A DNA stretch of 64,000 nt. Source: Salibacterium lacus. Lineage in GTDB: Bacteria > Bacillota > Bacilli > Bacillales > Marinococcaceae. This document shows positions 34,652 to 43,583 of this stretch, piece by piece. The translations under genes and the position numbers were made by a program. The notes below the pieces were generated by a model, which had not been told where the DNA came from, ran no database searches, and saw nothing but the letters and a program-made list of their open reading frames with translations. Each line of letters starts with the position of its first letter. Position 1 is the stretch's first letter. The DNA is taken from assembly GCF_042684865.1 (NCBI RefSeq), contig NZ_JBHUML010000002.1:186001-250000 (forward strand), in the 5' to 3' direction.

Positions 34652-35383
34652 ATGAACCATGATAATGTAACGAAAAGACTGCGGGCTGTGGCCGGGCATA
34701 TACGGAAAGGTTCTGTAATTGCTGATATTGGAACGGATCACGGTGCCATCCCTATTTTCGCTGTCAGACACAATGTGGCAGCTTCTGCTGTAGCTGCCGA
34801 TGTGAATGAGGGGCCGCTTGCTGCTGCCCGTACCAACATAATAGAAGAGGGGCTGGAGAACCGGATACAGGTCCGCTCTGGAAACGGTCTTCACGCCCTG
34901 CACAAAGAGGACAGCGTGGATACGATTGTCATATCCGGTATGGGAGGGACGTTAATCTCAACCATACTGGAAGAGGGCAGTGCGCTGCTGAACGGCGTGG
35001 AACATCTCATTCTTCAGCCGAACATGGGGGCAGAGGAAATCCGCCGGTGGTTACGCGCAAATGGGTGGAAGCTTGAATCCGAGGAAATGATCGAAGAAAA
35101 CAGCCGTATCTACGAAATTCTGACCGCGGTTCCCGGTGAACCTGATATTCCCTACAGCAGCATATCCTTCGTACAGGAAATGCAACTTTTATTCGGCCCC
35201 TTTTTAATGAAGGAGCAGAATCATGCTTTTATAAAGAAATGGATGAGGGAAAAAGAAGAATGGGAACGAGTGCTGCGACAGCTGAATAAGGCGGAAAAGC
35301 CGGAGCAGGTGGAGGATAAAAAGCAGGAGCTCAGGAGAAAAATCCGAATGGCAGAGGAGGTCCTTTTCGATGAAACAAGCTGA
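34652..35383 (+). CDS. trmK: tRNA (adenine-22-N1)-methyltransferase TrmK
   Basis: TrmK makes m1A22 in bacterial tRNAs and is essential in some pathogens. The 243-residue protein has the SAM motif VIADIGTDHGAIPIF, the catalytic-region DTIVISGMGGTLI and LILQPN, and a C-terminal coiled coil. ATG 34652 is used; an upstream ATG at 34644 opens only three codons. It overlaps the downstream yqfO gene by 14 bases. Confidence 0.94.
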   Translation: MNHDNVTKRLRAVAGHIRKGSVIADIGTDHGAIPIFAVRHNVAASAVAADVNEGPLAAARTNIIEEGLENRIQVRSGNGLHALHKEDSVDTIVISGMGGTLISTILEEGSALLNGVEHLILQPNMGAEEIRRWLRANGWKLESEEMIEENSRIYEILTAVPGEPDIPYSSISFVQEMQLLFGPFLMKEQNHAFIKKWMREKEEWERVLRQLNKAEKPEQVEDKKQELRRKIRMAEEVLFDETS

Positions 35384-36488
35384 TGGACAAATGATTATAA
35401 ACGCCTTTGAAACGTGGGCGCCGCGCTCCCTTGCGATGGAAAAAGACAACGTCGGCTTAATGGTTGGAACGTTGAACAAGCCGGTGCACCGGGTTCTCAC
35501 GACACTGGATGTCTCCATGGAAGTGGCAGAGGAGGCAGTGGAAAAAGACATAGATTTAATTATAGCCCACCATCCTTTGATTTTTAAACCGCTGGCATCA
35601 CTCGAAACGGCCGGTGGAAAAGGATCCATTATAGAAAAATGCATCAAGAACGATATCGCCGTGTACGCAGCCCATACCAACCTTGATATTGCAGACGGCG
35701 GAGTTAATGATATGCTCGCCGAAACTCTTGGCCTGGGAGACACAGAAGTGCTTGTTCCTACGACAGAAATCCCTTTGAAAAAAGTAACCGCATTTGTGCC
35801 GGAAGGGCATGTTGAAGCTGTTCGCTCCGCTCTTGGAAATGCAGGAGCGGGGCACATTGGGGATTACAGTCACTGTACATTTTCAGCAGAGGGAACAGGC
35901 ACCTTCATTCCGGGAGATAATACCGATCCATATCTCGGCACTCAGGGAAAAATGGAGTTTGCAGCAGAAACACGGATGGAAACCGTCGTTCCGGAAACAC
36001 TGCTGCCTGGAGTCATTCAAGCACTGGAGAATGCCCATCCGTATGAAGAGCCGGCATATGATGTGTACCCCCTTGATATGGAAGGGGAAATCATGGGGCT
36101 CGGCAGAACCGGTTATCTTCCTGAACCTCTTTCGTACGAAACGTTTATCGATCTTGTGAAATCGACTTTTGGGATCAAGCATGTCCGCACAGCCGGTACG
36201 GAACCAAAGGAAGTACGAAAAGTGGCTGTGCTTGGAGGAGACGGCAATAAGTTCTGGACCCACGCCCTTCACAGTGGGGCGGATGTGTATATTACCGGGG
36301 ATCTTTATTTTCATACTGCTCAGGATGCGGCGCTGGAAGGATTGAACACAATCGATCCGGGACACCATATTGAATATGTTATGAAAGAAGGAGTGAAACG
36401 TAAAATGGAGCATTTGCTGGACATATCACCCTATGCTCTAACATTTTACGCATCTGCCGTCTCTACCGACCCTTTTTCGTTCCGGTAA
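35370..36488 (+). CDS. yqfO: Nif3-like dinuclear metal-centre protein YqfO
   Basis: YqfO/NIF3 proteins form hexameric toroids with a dinuclear metal site; a GTP cyclohydrolase-type label is often given but the role is unsettled. The 372-residue protein has the metal motifs DLIIAHHPLIF, AVYAAHTNLD and DVYITGDLYFHTAQDA, and the PII-like insert (KVTAFVPEGHVEAV, ENAHPYEEPAYDV) found in the long Gram-positive form. It is coupled to trmK. The MITE-like hairpin downstream likely ends transcription. Confidence 0.94.
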   Translation: MKQADGQMIINAFETWAPRSLAMEKDNVGLMVGTLNKPVHRVLTTLDVSMEVAEEAVEKDIDLIIAHHPLIFKPLASLETAGGKGSIIEKCIKNDIAVYAAHTNLDIADGGVNDMLAETLGLGDTEVLVPTTEIPLKKVTAFVPEGHVEAVRSALGNAGAGHIGDYSHCTFSAEGTGTFIPGDNTDPYLGTQGKMEFAAETRMETVVPETLLPGVIQALENAHPYEEPAYDVYPLDMEGEIMGLGRTGYLPEPLSYETFIDLVKSTFGIKHVRTAGTEPKEVRKVAVLGGDGNKFWTHALHSGADVYITGDLYFHTAQDAALEGLNTIDPGHHIEYVMKEGVKRKMEHLLDISPYALTFYASAVSTDPFSFR

Positions 36489-36507
36489 ACTCAGACAGAA
36501 AAAAGGC

Positions 36508-36682
36508 GTCCGGGACAAAACTTCTATAAGATAGAAAAATACCGAACGATTTTTTAAATCGTTCGGTATTTTTCGTTGCTGAGACCAGCCGCTGCGCCAA
36601 CATGCTTTGCTGCTATACGGCTTTTGACCAGAGACACAGAACATTTGTATTATCTAACTCATGATGTTCTTTTGTCCCAGAC
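36508..36682. repeat. MITE-like intergenic repeat, copy 2
   Basis: Ends are GTCCGGGACAAAA (36508-36520) and TTTTGTCCCAGAC (36670-36682), an inverted repeat with one mismatch. The first 45 bases closely match copy 1, including a hairpin next to the left end. The hairpin base pair that is G-C in copy 1 is A-T here. It fills most of the space between convergent yqfO and ispH and its hairpin can act as a two-way terminator. The right half differs from copy 1. Confidence 0.75.
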
Positions 36683-36697
36683 CCTTCTTTTAGTCCG

Positions 36698-37645
36698 TTA
36701 TTCTGCTTTGCTTTTTACTTTCGGAAGGATTTTTGCTGTTTCTACTTTATTTTCTGTATTCCAGGTAGATGGATCATTTTCATCGTATTGTTTCAGAAAC
36801 TCGATGACCTCTTTTGTAATCGGGGTCGGTGTCGATGCACCGGCGGTTACTGCGATGGTTTCGATTCCTTGCAGCCATGCGAGATTCAATTCGGTAATGT
36901 CGGTGATACGATGGGCCGGTGTACCGGCGTTGCTTTCGGAAACCTGTGCGAGCCGGTTTGAATTGTTACTCTTTGGATCCCCGATGACAAGCAGTAGATC
37001 AGCATCTCCGGCCTGTTCTGAAACAGCCTCCTGACGCACCTGGGTGGCCATGCAGATTTCATTGTGAATTTCAGCGGTTGGATAACGCTCCAACGCTGCG
37101 TTCATAATATCAGAAACATCCCACTGGCTCATGGTTGTCTGATTGGTGATGGTGATGTTTTCGGTTGGAATGTCAAGTTCCTCGATATCTTCCATCGTCT
37201 CCACCAGATGAACGATGTCAGGTCCCATGCCTACTGCTCCTTCCGGCTCGGGATGTCCTTTTTTCCCAATGTAGATGACATGGTAGCCCGCTTCTCTATT
37301 GCTGCTTATTAATTCATGGGTCCGGGTTACATCCGGGCAGGTTGCGTCAATGGTGGTGAGTCCTTTTTCTTCTGCGAGTTCGCGGACCTCCGGAGATACG
37401 CCGTGAGCTGTAAAAATCACGGTCCCTTGTTCCACTTCTCTCAGGATTTCAAGACGGTTGGGCCCGTCCAGAGAGATAATACCTTCTTCGTCAAACGCGT
37501 TGGTAACATGTGTATTATGAACGATCATTCCCAGAATATAAATGGGTCTTGGCAGGTCAGAACTGTTGGCAGCCCGTTTTGCAATTACCATTGCATCCAC
37601 GACACCGTAGCAGTATCCTCTTGGGGCGATCTTAATTACTTCCAT
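36698..37645 (-). CDS. ispH: 4-hydroxy-3-methylbut-2-enyl diphosphate reductase IspH
   Basis: IspH is the last enzyme of the MEP isoprenoid pathway and uses a [4Fe-4S] cluster. The 315-residue protein has the three cluster Cys in RGYCYGV, DATCPDV and NEICMATQVRQ, plus GHPEPEG and TAGASTPTP. ATG 37645 follows GAGGAGGCTG on the minus strand; a 12-codon in-frame extension has no homology. The B. subtilis order trmK-yqfO-ispH(yqfP)-yqfQ is kept. Confidence 0.96.
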   Translation of the reverse strand: MEVIKIAPRGYCYGVVDAMVIAKRAANSSDLPRPIYILGMIVHNTHVTNAFDEEGIISLDGPNRLEILREVEQGTVIFTAHGVSPEVRELAEEKGLTTIDATCPDVTRTHELISSNREAGYHVIYIGKKGHPEPEGAVGMGPDIVHLVETMEDIEELDIPTENITITNQTTMSQWDVSDIMNAALERYPTAEIHNEICMATQVRQEAVSEQAGDADLLLVIGDPKSNNSNRLAQVSESNAGTPAHRITDITELNLAWLQGIETIAVTAGASTPTPITKEVIEFLKQYDENDPSTWNTENKVETAKILPKVKSKAE

Positions 37646-37749
37646 AACAGCCTCCTCTGAAACTGATTCTATTTCATCCATATTTTCTGTGATTTTAAAC
37701 GCAGACCATCACACATAAAACTACATTACTACATTGGTATGCTAAGCTT

Positions 37750-37778
37750 ATTATACTATCTCACAAGTTGAATGTAAA
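37750..37778 (-). promoter_or_regulatory. sigma-A promoter of ispH
   Basis: On the minus strand TTTACA (37773-37778) and a perfect TATAAT (37750-37755) are 17 bases apart, about 105 bases before ispH. Confidence 0.6.
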
Positions 37779-37800
37779 AGAGGAGGCAGTTCCGGATTTG

Positions 37801-38190
37801 TTACACATAAAGTTTCGGCGGAGGGGTCATTTCTTTTTCTTCTTCCTCGCTGTCCCGGTGCTGACTTGTTTCGTACGGAAATTGTGATGTTTTTGACGGT
37901 GCTCTTGATCCGGTTGAAGCAGGGGCTGCGGATAACATTTTCAGAAAGAAAGGAAGCTGCCGTACGAGCGGATAATACTGTTTAATATAGGGCGCAGCTG
38001 TCTGTGCAAGGCGAAGCGCCTGCTGAACCCGTGGCAGAAGAGTCTCCAGTGCCGGCATTCTTTGGGTGAACTGCTGAGGAAGAGCATCCGGAGCTCCTCC
38101 GGCATATGGATAACGATGCGGTGGAGGTGGAGGAGCAGGCGGGTGGTGCGTTAACGGTGCATGTGGATACTCATGAAAAAAATCAGACAT
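37801..38190 (-). CDS. yqfQ: YqfQ/VrrA-family protein
   Basis: The 129-residue protein starts MSDFFHEYPHAP, has a His/Pro-rich low-complexity segment (HHPPAPPPPPHRYPYAGG), a middle region of helices (QQALRLAQTAAPYIKQYYPL, VRQLPFFLKML) and a charged tail. This matches the spore-related YqfQ/VrrA type found between ispH and cshB; the anthrax homologue VrrA is known for variable repeats. Start M at 38190 is chosen because ATG 38199 overlaps the ribosome-binding site AAAGGA. Function is unknown; a spore-coat role is inferred only from composition. Confidence 0.75.
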   Translation of the reverse strand: MSDFFHEYPHAPLTHHPPAPPPPPHRYPYAGGAPDALPQQFTQRMPALETLLPRVQQALRLAQTAAPYIKQYYPLVRQLPFFLKMLSAAPASTGSRAPSKTSQFPYETSQHRDSEEEEKEMTPPPKLYV

Positions 38191-38327
38191 ACTGTTCATC
38201 CTTTCTATTATTGTACAAAAAGCTGCGGCTGTGTTTTTGCCCTGTTTATGATAAAATATGAAGGCATAAAGACAGTTGTGCAAAAGAAGAAACGAAGAAC
38301 ATTTTGTATCATGGAAGGCGGTAAGAC

Positions 38328-39614
38328 ATGAAAGGATTTAAAAGGTTTGAACTGCCCCCGTTTTTATTGGAGGCGCTCGAAAAACAGCATATCCATCAGC
38401 CGGCCGATATTCAGGAAAGGCTGATCCCGGCTGTTTTGAATAAAAGGGATGTTATAGGACAATCCCAGACTGGAACAGGAAAGACGCTGGCCTTTCTGCT
38501 GCCGGTTGCAGCCCGTATCGATCCAAAGAAACATCATGTGCAGGCCGTCATTCTTGCTCCGACAAGGGAACTGGCCTCTCAGCTTCATCAGGAACTCAAG
38601 AAACTGCTGGAGGTTGGAGAAGGCAGCGATATTTCCGCCAAAACGCTTATTGGAGGGACGGACCGCCAGAAAACAGTAGAACAGTTTCAGCATCCGCCTC
38701 ATATCGTGACTGCGACGCCTGGACGGCTGAAAGATATGACAGACAGCGGCGTGGTGGATGTCAGTAAAACGGAAATGCTTGTCGTGGATGAAGCCGACCA
38801 GATGCTCGACATGGGATTTATTGAAGAAATTGATCCGGTAGCTTCTAAAATGCCGGAAACCCTTCAGATGTTGGTGTTTTCCGCCACCATTCCGGAGGCA
38901 CTGCAGCCATTTCTGAAAAAATATATGAGCTCGCCCCGGCATGTCCATGTACATCCGGAAGAAGCGTCGCCGGCTGTCATCGACCATTATTTCATCCCCG
39001 TCAGGCATCGAAACCGGACGGAGCTCACGATTGAGCTGGCTCTCAGGCTGCAGCCTTATTTTGCGATTATATTCACTTCCACGAAAGAAGAAGCGGATGA
39101 AATGGCCGAAGCAATGAGCATGAAGGGCATTCATGCAGACACGCTGCACGGAGATATCAGCCCGCGCCGACGTAAACAGGTGATGCGCAATGTCGATAAG
39201 CTCGACGTGCAGTATCTGGTAGCAACAGACCTGGCGGCAAGAGGGATGGATATTGAAGGAGTTTCCCACATTATTAATCATTCCCTTCCCAAAGAACTCG
39301 GTTACTACGTGCACCGGGCAGGCCGGACCGGACGAGCCGGGGCGGACGGAGAAGTGTACACGCTCGTAGATGAACAGTCCGAATATCCCCGCGTGTCGAA
39401 ATTACAGGATCAGGGTATTTCGTGTACCTTTATTGATTTTAAAAAAGGAGAATTCACCCTGCTCGACAATCCGTTGAAAAAGGCTGCGAAAAAGAAAAAC
39501 AAGTCGTCAGACACAGATGCTGCGGTGAAGAAACCGAAAAAAGTGAAACCAGGGTACAAAAAGAAAGCAGCACAGCAGCCCGCAGGCAGACAAAATAAAA
39601 AACGCAGAAAATAA
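38328..39614 (+). CDS. cshB: DEAD-box ATP-dependent RNA helicase CshB
   Basis: CshB unwinds RNA and is tied to cold-shock and ribosome biogenesis. The 428-residue protein has all helicase motifs: GQSQTGTGKT (Walker A), APTRELA, TPGR, VDEADQML, FSATIP, ATDLAARGMDI and HRAGRTGRAG. The C-terminal 60 residues are Lys-rich, which suggests RNA contact. It is followed by nfo, as in B. subtilis. Confidence 0.94.
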   Translation: MKGFKRFELPPFLLEALEKQHIHQPADIQERLIPAVLNKRDVIGQSQTGTGKTLAFLLPVAARIDPKKHHVQAVILAPTRELASQLHQELKKLLEVGEGSDISAKTLIGGTDRQKTVEQFQHPPHIVTATPGRLKDMTDSGVVDVSKTEMLVVDEADQMLDMGFIEEIDPVASKMPETLQMLVFSATIPEALQPFLKKYMSSPRHVHVHPEEASPAVIDHYFIPVRHRNRTELTIELALRLQPYFAIIFTSTKEEADEMAEAMSMKGIHADTLHGDISPRRRKQVMRNVDKLDVQYLVATDLAARGMDIEGVSHIINHSLPKELGYYVHRAGRTGRAGADGEVYTLVDEQSEYPRVSKLQDQGISCTFIDFKKGEFTLLDNPLKKAAKKKNKSSDTDAAVKKPKKVKPGYKKKAAQQPAGRQNKKRRK

Positions 39615-39628
39615 GGAGGACAATCACG

Positions 39629-40519
39629 GTGTTACTAGGATCCCACGTGTCCATGAATGGAAAGAAGATGCTTCTCGGGTCAAGTGAAGAAGCATATTCC
39701 TACAATGCTTCGGCCATGATGATTTATACCGGGGCCCCGCAGAATACTCGTAGAAAAGCAATTGAGGATTTAAACATTGAAAAAGGCAGGGAGCACATGG
39801 CTGAACACGGCATTAAAGAGGTTGTCGTACATGCTCCCTACATTATAAATATAGCCAATACCACTAAGCCGGAGACCTTTCAGCTGGGTGTGGACTTTTT
39901 ACGATCGGAGATAGAACGGACAGAAGCGCTTGGGGCAGCGCAGATTGTGCTTCATCCTGGATCCCATGTCGGAGAAGGGGCGGATAAAGGAATCGCAAAA
40001 ATCATTGAGGGATTGAATGAAGTAATTGACCCTTCCCAGAATGTTCAGATTGCGCTGGAGACAATGGCTGGTAAAGGTTCTGAATGCGGTCGTACATTTG
40101 AAGAACTGGCGGCGATTATAGACGGAGTAACCCATAATGAAAAGTTATCCGTCTGCTTTGACACTTGTCACACCCATGATGCCGGTTATGACATTGTTCA
40201 TGATTTCGACGGTGTATTGACATCGTTTGATAAACATATCGGTATGGACCGCCTTAAAGTGCTGCATGTGAACGACAGTAAAAATGAAAAAGGGGCAGCT
40301 AAAGACCGTCACGAAAACATAGGTTTTGGCTATATCGGTTTTGAAGCACTGAAAGATATCGTGCATCATTCCGAGTTCGACAGCATCCCAAAAATACTGG
40401 AAACACCATATGTCGGCACGGACAAGAAAAATAAAAAGCCGCCTTATAAGCACGAGATTGAAATGCTCACTGCGAAATCGTTTGACGAAACGATGAAAGA
40501 TGAACTTCTTTCACAGTAA
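39629..40519 (+). CDS. nfo: Endonuclease IV (AP endonuclease) Nfo
   Basis: Nfo cleaves DNA at abasic sites and is part of spore DNA repair. The 296-residue protein shows GSHVSMNGKKMLLGSSEEA, MIYTGAPQNTRRK, VHAPYIINIAN and SVCFDTCHTHDAGYD, with zinc ligands in the His/Glu/Asp motifs. It starts at GTG 39629 behind AAGGAGGAC and lies 14 bases after cshB. The terminator beyond closes this unit. Confidence 0.97.
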   Translation: MLLGSHVSMNGKKMLLGSSEEAYSYNASAMMIYTGAPQNTRRKAIEDLNIEKGREHMAEHGIKEVVVHAPYIINIANTTKPETFQLGVDFLRSEIERTEALGAAQIVLHPGSHVGEGADKGIAKIIEGLNEVIDPSQNVQIALETMAGKGSECGRTFEELAAIIDGVTHNEKLSVCFDTCHTHDAGYDIVHDFDGVLTSFDKHIGMDRLKVLHVNDSKNEKGAAKDRHENIGFGYIGFEALKDIVHHSEFDSIPKILETPYVGTDKKNKKPPYKHEIEMLTAKSFDETMKDELLSQ

Positions 40520-40542
40520 GCACAAAGAGCCGGGGCGTCCCC

Positions 40543-40581
40543 CTCCCGATAAGGAATACCCTTCCTATTGGGAGCTTTTTT
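40543..40581 (+). terminator. terminator after nfo
   Basis: CTCCCGATAAGG pairs imperfectly with CCTATTGGGAG, followed by seven T. Confidence 0.7.
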
Positions 40582-40692
40582 TATCAAAAATTACATCTGC
40601 CTGCCCTCTAAAGCAGAGCGGCACAGGGCAGCTGATGTTGTGCTGTTTGTAGATAGGACTTTTACTGATTGTACGAAAAATACGACTGTGTT

Positions 40693-40950
40693 TTACGTCA
40701 TATACTGATGATAAAGCTGTTTCACGGCCTGAAAGGTTTCAGGTGAAACATTCTTCTGAATGGCGTTGAAAACAGGCTGGTGGGTTGATGCATCATCGAT
40801 ACTCCATGGATGGGTCTGGACTGTATGAAGTATGACGGCCGCCTCTTTTGGCGTCATGGGGACACCGTACACACGGGCATATTGAAGAATGTCTTCCGGG
40901 CGCATCTCAGCTATTTTATACTTGATCCACTGCTCTTTGAAAGCATTCAT
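40693..40950 (-). CDS. yqfT: YqfT-like protein (DUF2624)
   Basis: The 85-residue soluble protein MNAFKEQWIKYKIAEMRPED contains KIAEMRPEDILQYARVYGV and PMTPKEAAVIL, matching the small YqfT/DUF2624 family next to nfo in Bacillus. GGAAGGATG precedes the ATG. Function is unknown. It is convergent with nfo. Confidence 0.78.
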   Translation of the reverse strand: MNAFKEQWIKYKIAEMRPEDILQYARVYGVPMTPKEAAVILHTVQTHPWSIDDASTHQPVFNAIQKNVSPETFQAVKQLYHQYMT

Positions 40951-41202
40951 GTTTTACATCCTTCCTGCATAAAATCTGATAAAGAACTGCTTCTATATCT
41001 ATGCAGAATTCTCGTGAATGTCACCGTATAAGTGAACCATCCATGAAAGCAGAAGTTTTTCCGATATAGGAACAAGAAAAAAATGACCAAAAAATGTAGC
41101 AATTATTGAAAATTTTAGTATAATTGAAAATAGGATCAAACATGGAGGGGCACCAGGGGAAGCATAGATGGTATGGAACTGGTTTAATCAAGGAGGGGTA
41201 CC

Positions 41203-42582
41203 ATGAATCAATCACTGCAGACCGTTGCTACAAGTGATTTTCAGGAAAAATTTCAGGCACTCAGGTCGGATGTAATGGAACTTCTATTGTCAGAGAGTGG
41301 AATGATTCTGTCCGTTAATGAAACAGCAGCCGCGTATTTTTCAGAGTACGATTCTTTTTTCCGTTATGTACCAACGAAACGCCGGCAGCAGGCAAAACAA
41401 TTTCTTGAAGAAGTCAAATACCGGGGATGGTGCGAGGAAGTCCCGGTGTGTCACTCTTTCCGGCAGGACAAGCAGTATATTCAATACAATGGGGAATGGT
41501 CGGAAGGTTATATCCTGCTCAGCGGACGAAATATATCCAGAACCAGATTTTCCATTGAAACGTCAGAGTTACTGCAGCAGTTTGAGCATGCAGGGGCCAT
41601 TATTAATGCGGATATGTATATTGAAATGTACAATGAAGCTTTTAATCACTACATTCATCCTGAACCGGAAGTGGGAACTGTTTCTGAGCGAAAGGCGGGG
41701 CATGAAAGTCCATTGCATCCATTGGCAAAACTGGAGGTCGTGCCTAAGCTCGTCGAAGAAGTCCTCGAGAAACAGAAGCCTCTCGAACTGGAAGTGAAAA
41801 ATGACCAGGCGGAAAACTGGCTTTATTTAAAAGGAATCTATTTAGCGGAAACAGACACTGTGCTTCTTATGATATATGACCTGACATATGAGAAAAAGTA
41901 CCACCGCCTGCTTACGTATCAAGATCAAATGGAATCGGTTTCCTACTTGTCAGCCGGAGTGGCACATGAACTCCGCAATCCCTTATCCGTCATAAAAGGA
42001 TTCCTCCAGTTATCATCTCTGACGGAAAGTTTTTATAAGTATTCGGACACGATATTATCTGAAGTGGAGCGGATGAATGAAATTATAGACAATTTTCTTT
42101 CAGTCGCCCGCAAAAAGGTTCAAAAAGAATGGAAACTTCCATCTGACCTTCTCGATAGTGTCATTGACATGATGCGCTCGGAATGCTTGATGCAGGGAGT
42201 GCTGTTTCATTACGAGGTCGAGCCGGTTGAAGGGGTTATAGAGGTGAACGAGTCCTCTTTTAAACAGATTATTCTGAATGCTCTTCGAAATTCAATGGAC
42301 GCGTTTCCGGAAGGGCAGAAAAATAATGAATTCTCTTTAAACAGCTTCGAAGAAAACGGCCATTTGATTATTCAGCTGAAAGACAATGGCTCCGGTATTC
42401 CGGATCATGTTCTTGAAAATATCGGAAAACCATTCTTCACAACCAAAGAAAAGGGAACCGGAGTGGGTATTCCGTTATGTAAAAAGATTATGGAGGAACA
42501 TAACGGCACGTTCGAGGTGGAGAGCGGGCCTGGAAAAGGAACGAACATAAATCTGTCTTTCCCTCTTTATCACAGGGAATAA
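41203..42582 (+). CDS. Orphan soluble histidine kinase (sporulation-kinase-like)
   Basis: The 459-residue protein has no membrane segment. Two PAS-like sensor regions (about residues 20-110 and 118-230) precede a HisKA domain with phospho-acceptor His255 in AHELRNPLSVIKGFL, and a HATPase domain with N box NALRNSMDAFP, G1 DNGSGIP and G2 GTGVGIPL. The H-box is close to that of the KinA/KinE-type kinases that feed the Spo0A phosphorelay. No response regulator is adjacent, which is normal for that class. AAGGAGGGG precedes ATG 41203. Assignment to the phosphorelay is inference. Confidence 0.85.
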   Translation: MNQSLQTVATSDFQEKFQALRSDVMELLLSESGMILSVNETAAAYFSEYDSFFRYVPTKRRQQAKQFLEEVKYRGWCEEVPVCHSFRQDKQYIQYNGEWSEGYILLSGRNISRTRFSIETSELLQQFEHAGAIINADMYIEMYNEAFNHYIHPEPEVGTVSERKAGHESPLHPLAKLEVVPKLVEEVLEKQKPLELEVKNDQAENWLYLKGIYLAETDTVLLMIYDLTYEKKYHRLLTYQDQMESVSYLSAGVAHELRNPLSVIKGFLQLSSLTESFYKYSDTILSEVERMNEIIDNFLSVARKKVQKEWKLPSDLLDSVIDMMRSECLMQGVLFHYEVEPVEGVIEVNESSFKQIILNALRNSMDAFPEGQKNNEFSLNSFEENGHLIIQLKDNGSGIPDHVLENIGKPFFTTKEKGTGVGIPLCKKIMEEHNGTFEVESGPGKGTNINLSFPLYHRE

Positions 42583-42624
42583 AAGAAGAGCTGTCCCTTC
42601 AGTGTCCGGGACAGCTCTTCTTTT
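42581..42624 (+). terminator. terminator after the histidine kinase gene
   Basis: A perfect 17-bp stem: AAAAGAAGAGCTGTCCC pairs with GGGACAGCTCTTCTTTT. The stem starts at the stop codon. Symmetric A and T tracts would allow it to work in both directions. Confidence 0.9.
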
Positions 42625-42824
42625 GTATTTGATAAAAACAGACAGCAGGGAGGGGACACCGTTAAAACGTTTCAAACAGGCAGGAGCCGGTTTTGTTGAC
42701 GAAGTCGTAAAAAGATAGCACAATCAAAAATTCCGGCTTCCGCAGGACCTCCATGTTTAGGACATAAAATGTGGGGGTAATACGGGCAGGGTCGGCTTCA
42801 AAGCACTTGTAAAATGAAACGGAG

Positions 42825-43526
42825 GTGGCATCACTGAAACACGTATCTTTAACATGGACAACCTTTCTGCTTCTCCTTCTTTTTCTGATGACTGGATTTG
42901 ATCAATCCCATTTGAAAGAACTGAAGGGGAAGAGTGCGGAACTGGAGAAGGCACAAATGTTGAACGATAAAGCGTCATTTCTGACTAAATCCGAAGAGCT
43001 GTCCTGGGATGCAGGATACCACGAGTGGAATGATGCGAGACAGGCGGCGGAAATACTGAAAGAAGAGAGTGGTGGATCTTTCCAAATCGATTGGGGAACT
43101 TATATGGTATATCAAGCAGAAAAGAAAGACATCCCGCCGTCTCTTGTGTTTGAACTGCTGAAAGTGGAAACCGGCGGCACGTTCGATCCAAAACTGACAG
43201 GCCCACCTACAAAATACGGACATGCCTATGGTCTGGCGCAGTTTATGAAAAATACCGGGCCGTGGATCGCGGACATGGCTGATCTGCCGTATTCGCATTC
43301 GATGTTATTTGACCCATTTTATTCCATTCAGCTTTCCGTTGAATATCTTCATTATCTGCACGGAGAATACAGAAACTGGAACCAGGCACTCACGGCCTAC
43401 CACCGCGGAGTCGGCGGTCTTGAGGAGTATGAAGAAAAACACGGCCATGCCCGGAGTTGGTACGCAGAAGAAATTCAAAATAAAGCAGACCAGCTTGGAG
43501 ACCTCACAGAAAAGGGGCAGCCGTAA
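42825..43526 (+). CDS. Membrane-anchored lytic transglycosylase (SLT domain)
   Basis: The protein (up to 233 residues) has an N-terminal membrane anchor (about residues 10-24) and a C-terminal SLT/Slt70-type muramidase domain. The catalytic Glu is in FELLKVETGGTFDP; GLAQFMKNT and ALTAYHRGVGGLEEY are the other family motifs. It would cleave glycan strands outside the cell. The start is uncertain: GTG 42825 lies inside GGAGGTGG, while CTG 42834 is five bases after it and gives MKHVSLTWTTFLL. It is convergent with ppk1. Confidence 0.87.
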   Translation: MASLKHVSLTWTTFLLLLLFLMTGFDQSHLKELKGKSAELEKAQMLNDKASFLTKSEELSWDAGYHEWNDARQAAEILKEESGGSFQIDWGTYMVYQAEKKDIPPSLVFELLKVETGGTFDPKLTGPPTKYGHAYGLAQFMKNTGPWIADMADLPYSHSMLFDPFYSIQLSVEYLHYLHGEYRNWNQALTAYHRGVGGLEEYEEKHGHARSWYAEEIQNKADQLGDLTEKGQP

Positions 43527-43529
43527 TGC

Positions 43530-43568
43530 AAAAAGGACCAGCAGTCATTGAAACTGCTGGTCCTTTTT
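43530..43568. terminator. bidirectional terminator between the transglycosylase gene and ppk1
   Basis: A perfect 16-bp stem, AAAAAGGACCAGCAGT with ACTGCTGGTCCTTTTT, lies between the two convergent genes and has A and T tracts on both sides. Confidence 0.92.
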
Positions 43569-43583
43569 GATTATAATCTGTAT

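Noticed and set aside
34644..34655. Upstream ATG before trmK
   Set aside because: It opens only three codons before a stop; the real start is ATG 34652.
38364..39314. 316-codon minus-strand frame opposite cshB
   Set aside because: Antisense to a helicase with all its motifs; His/Phe/Cys-rich translation is a shadow.
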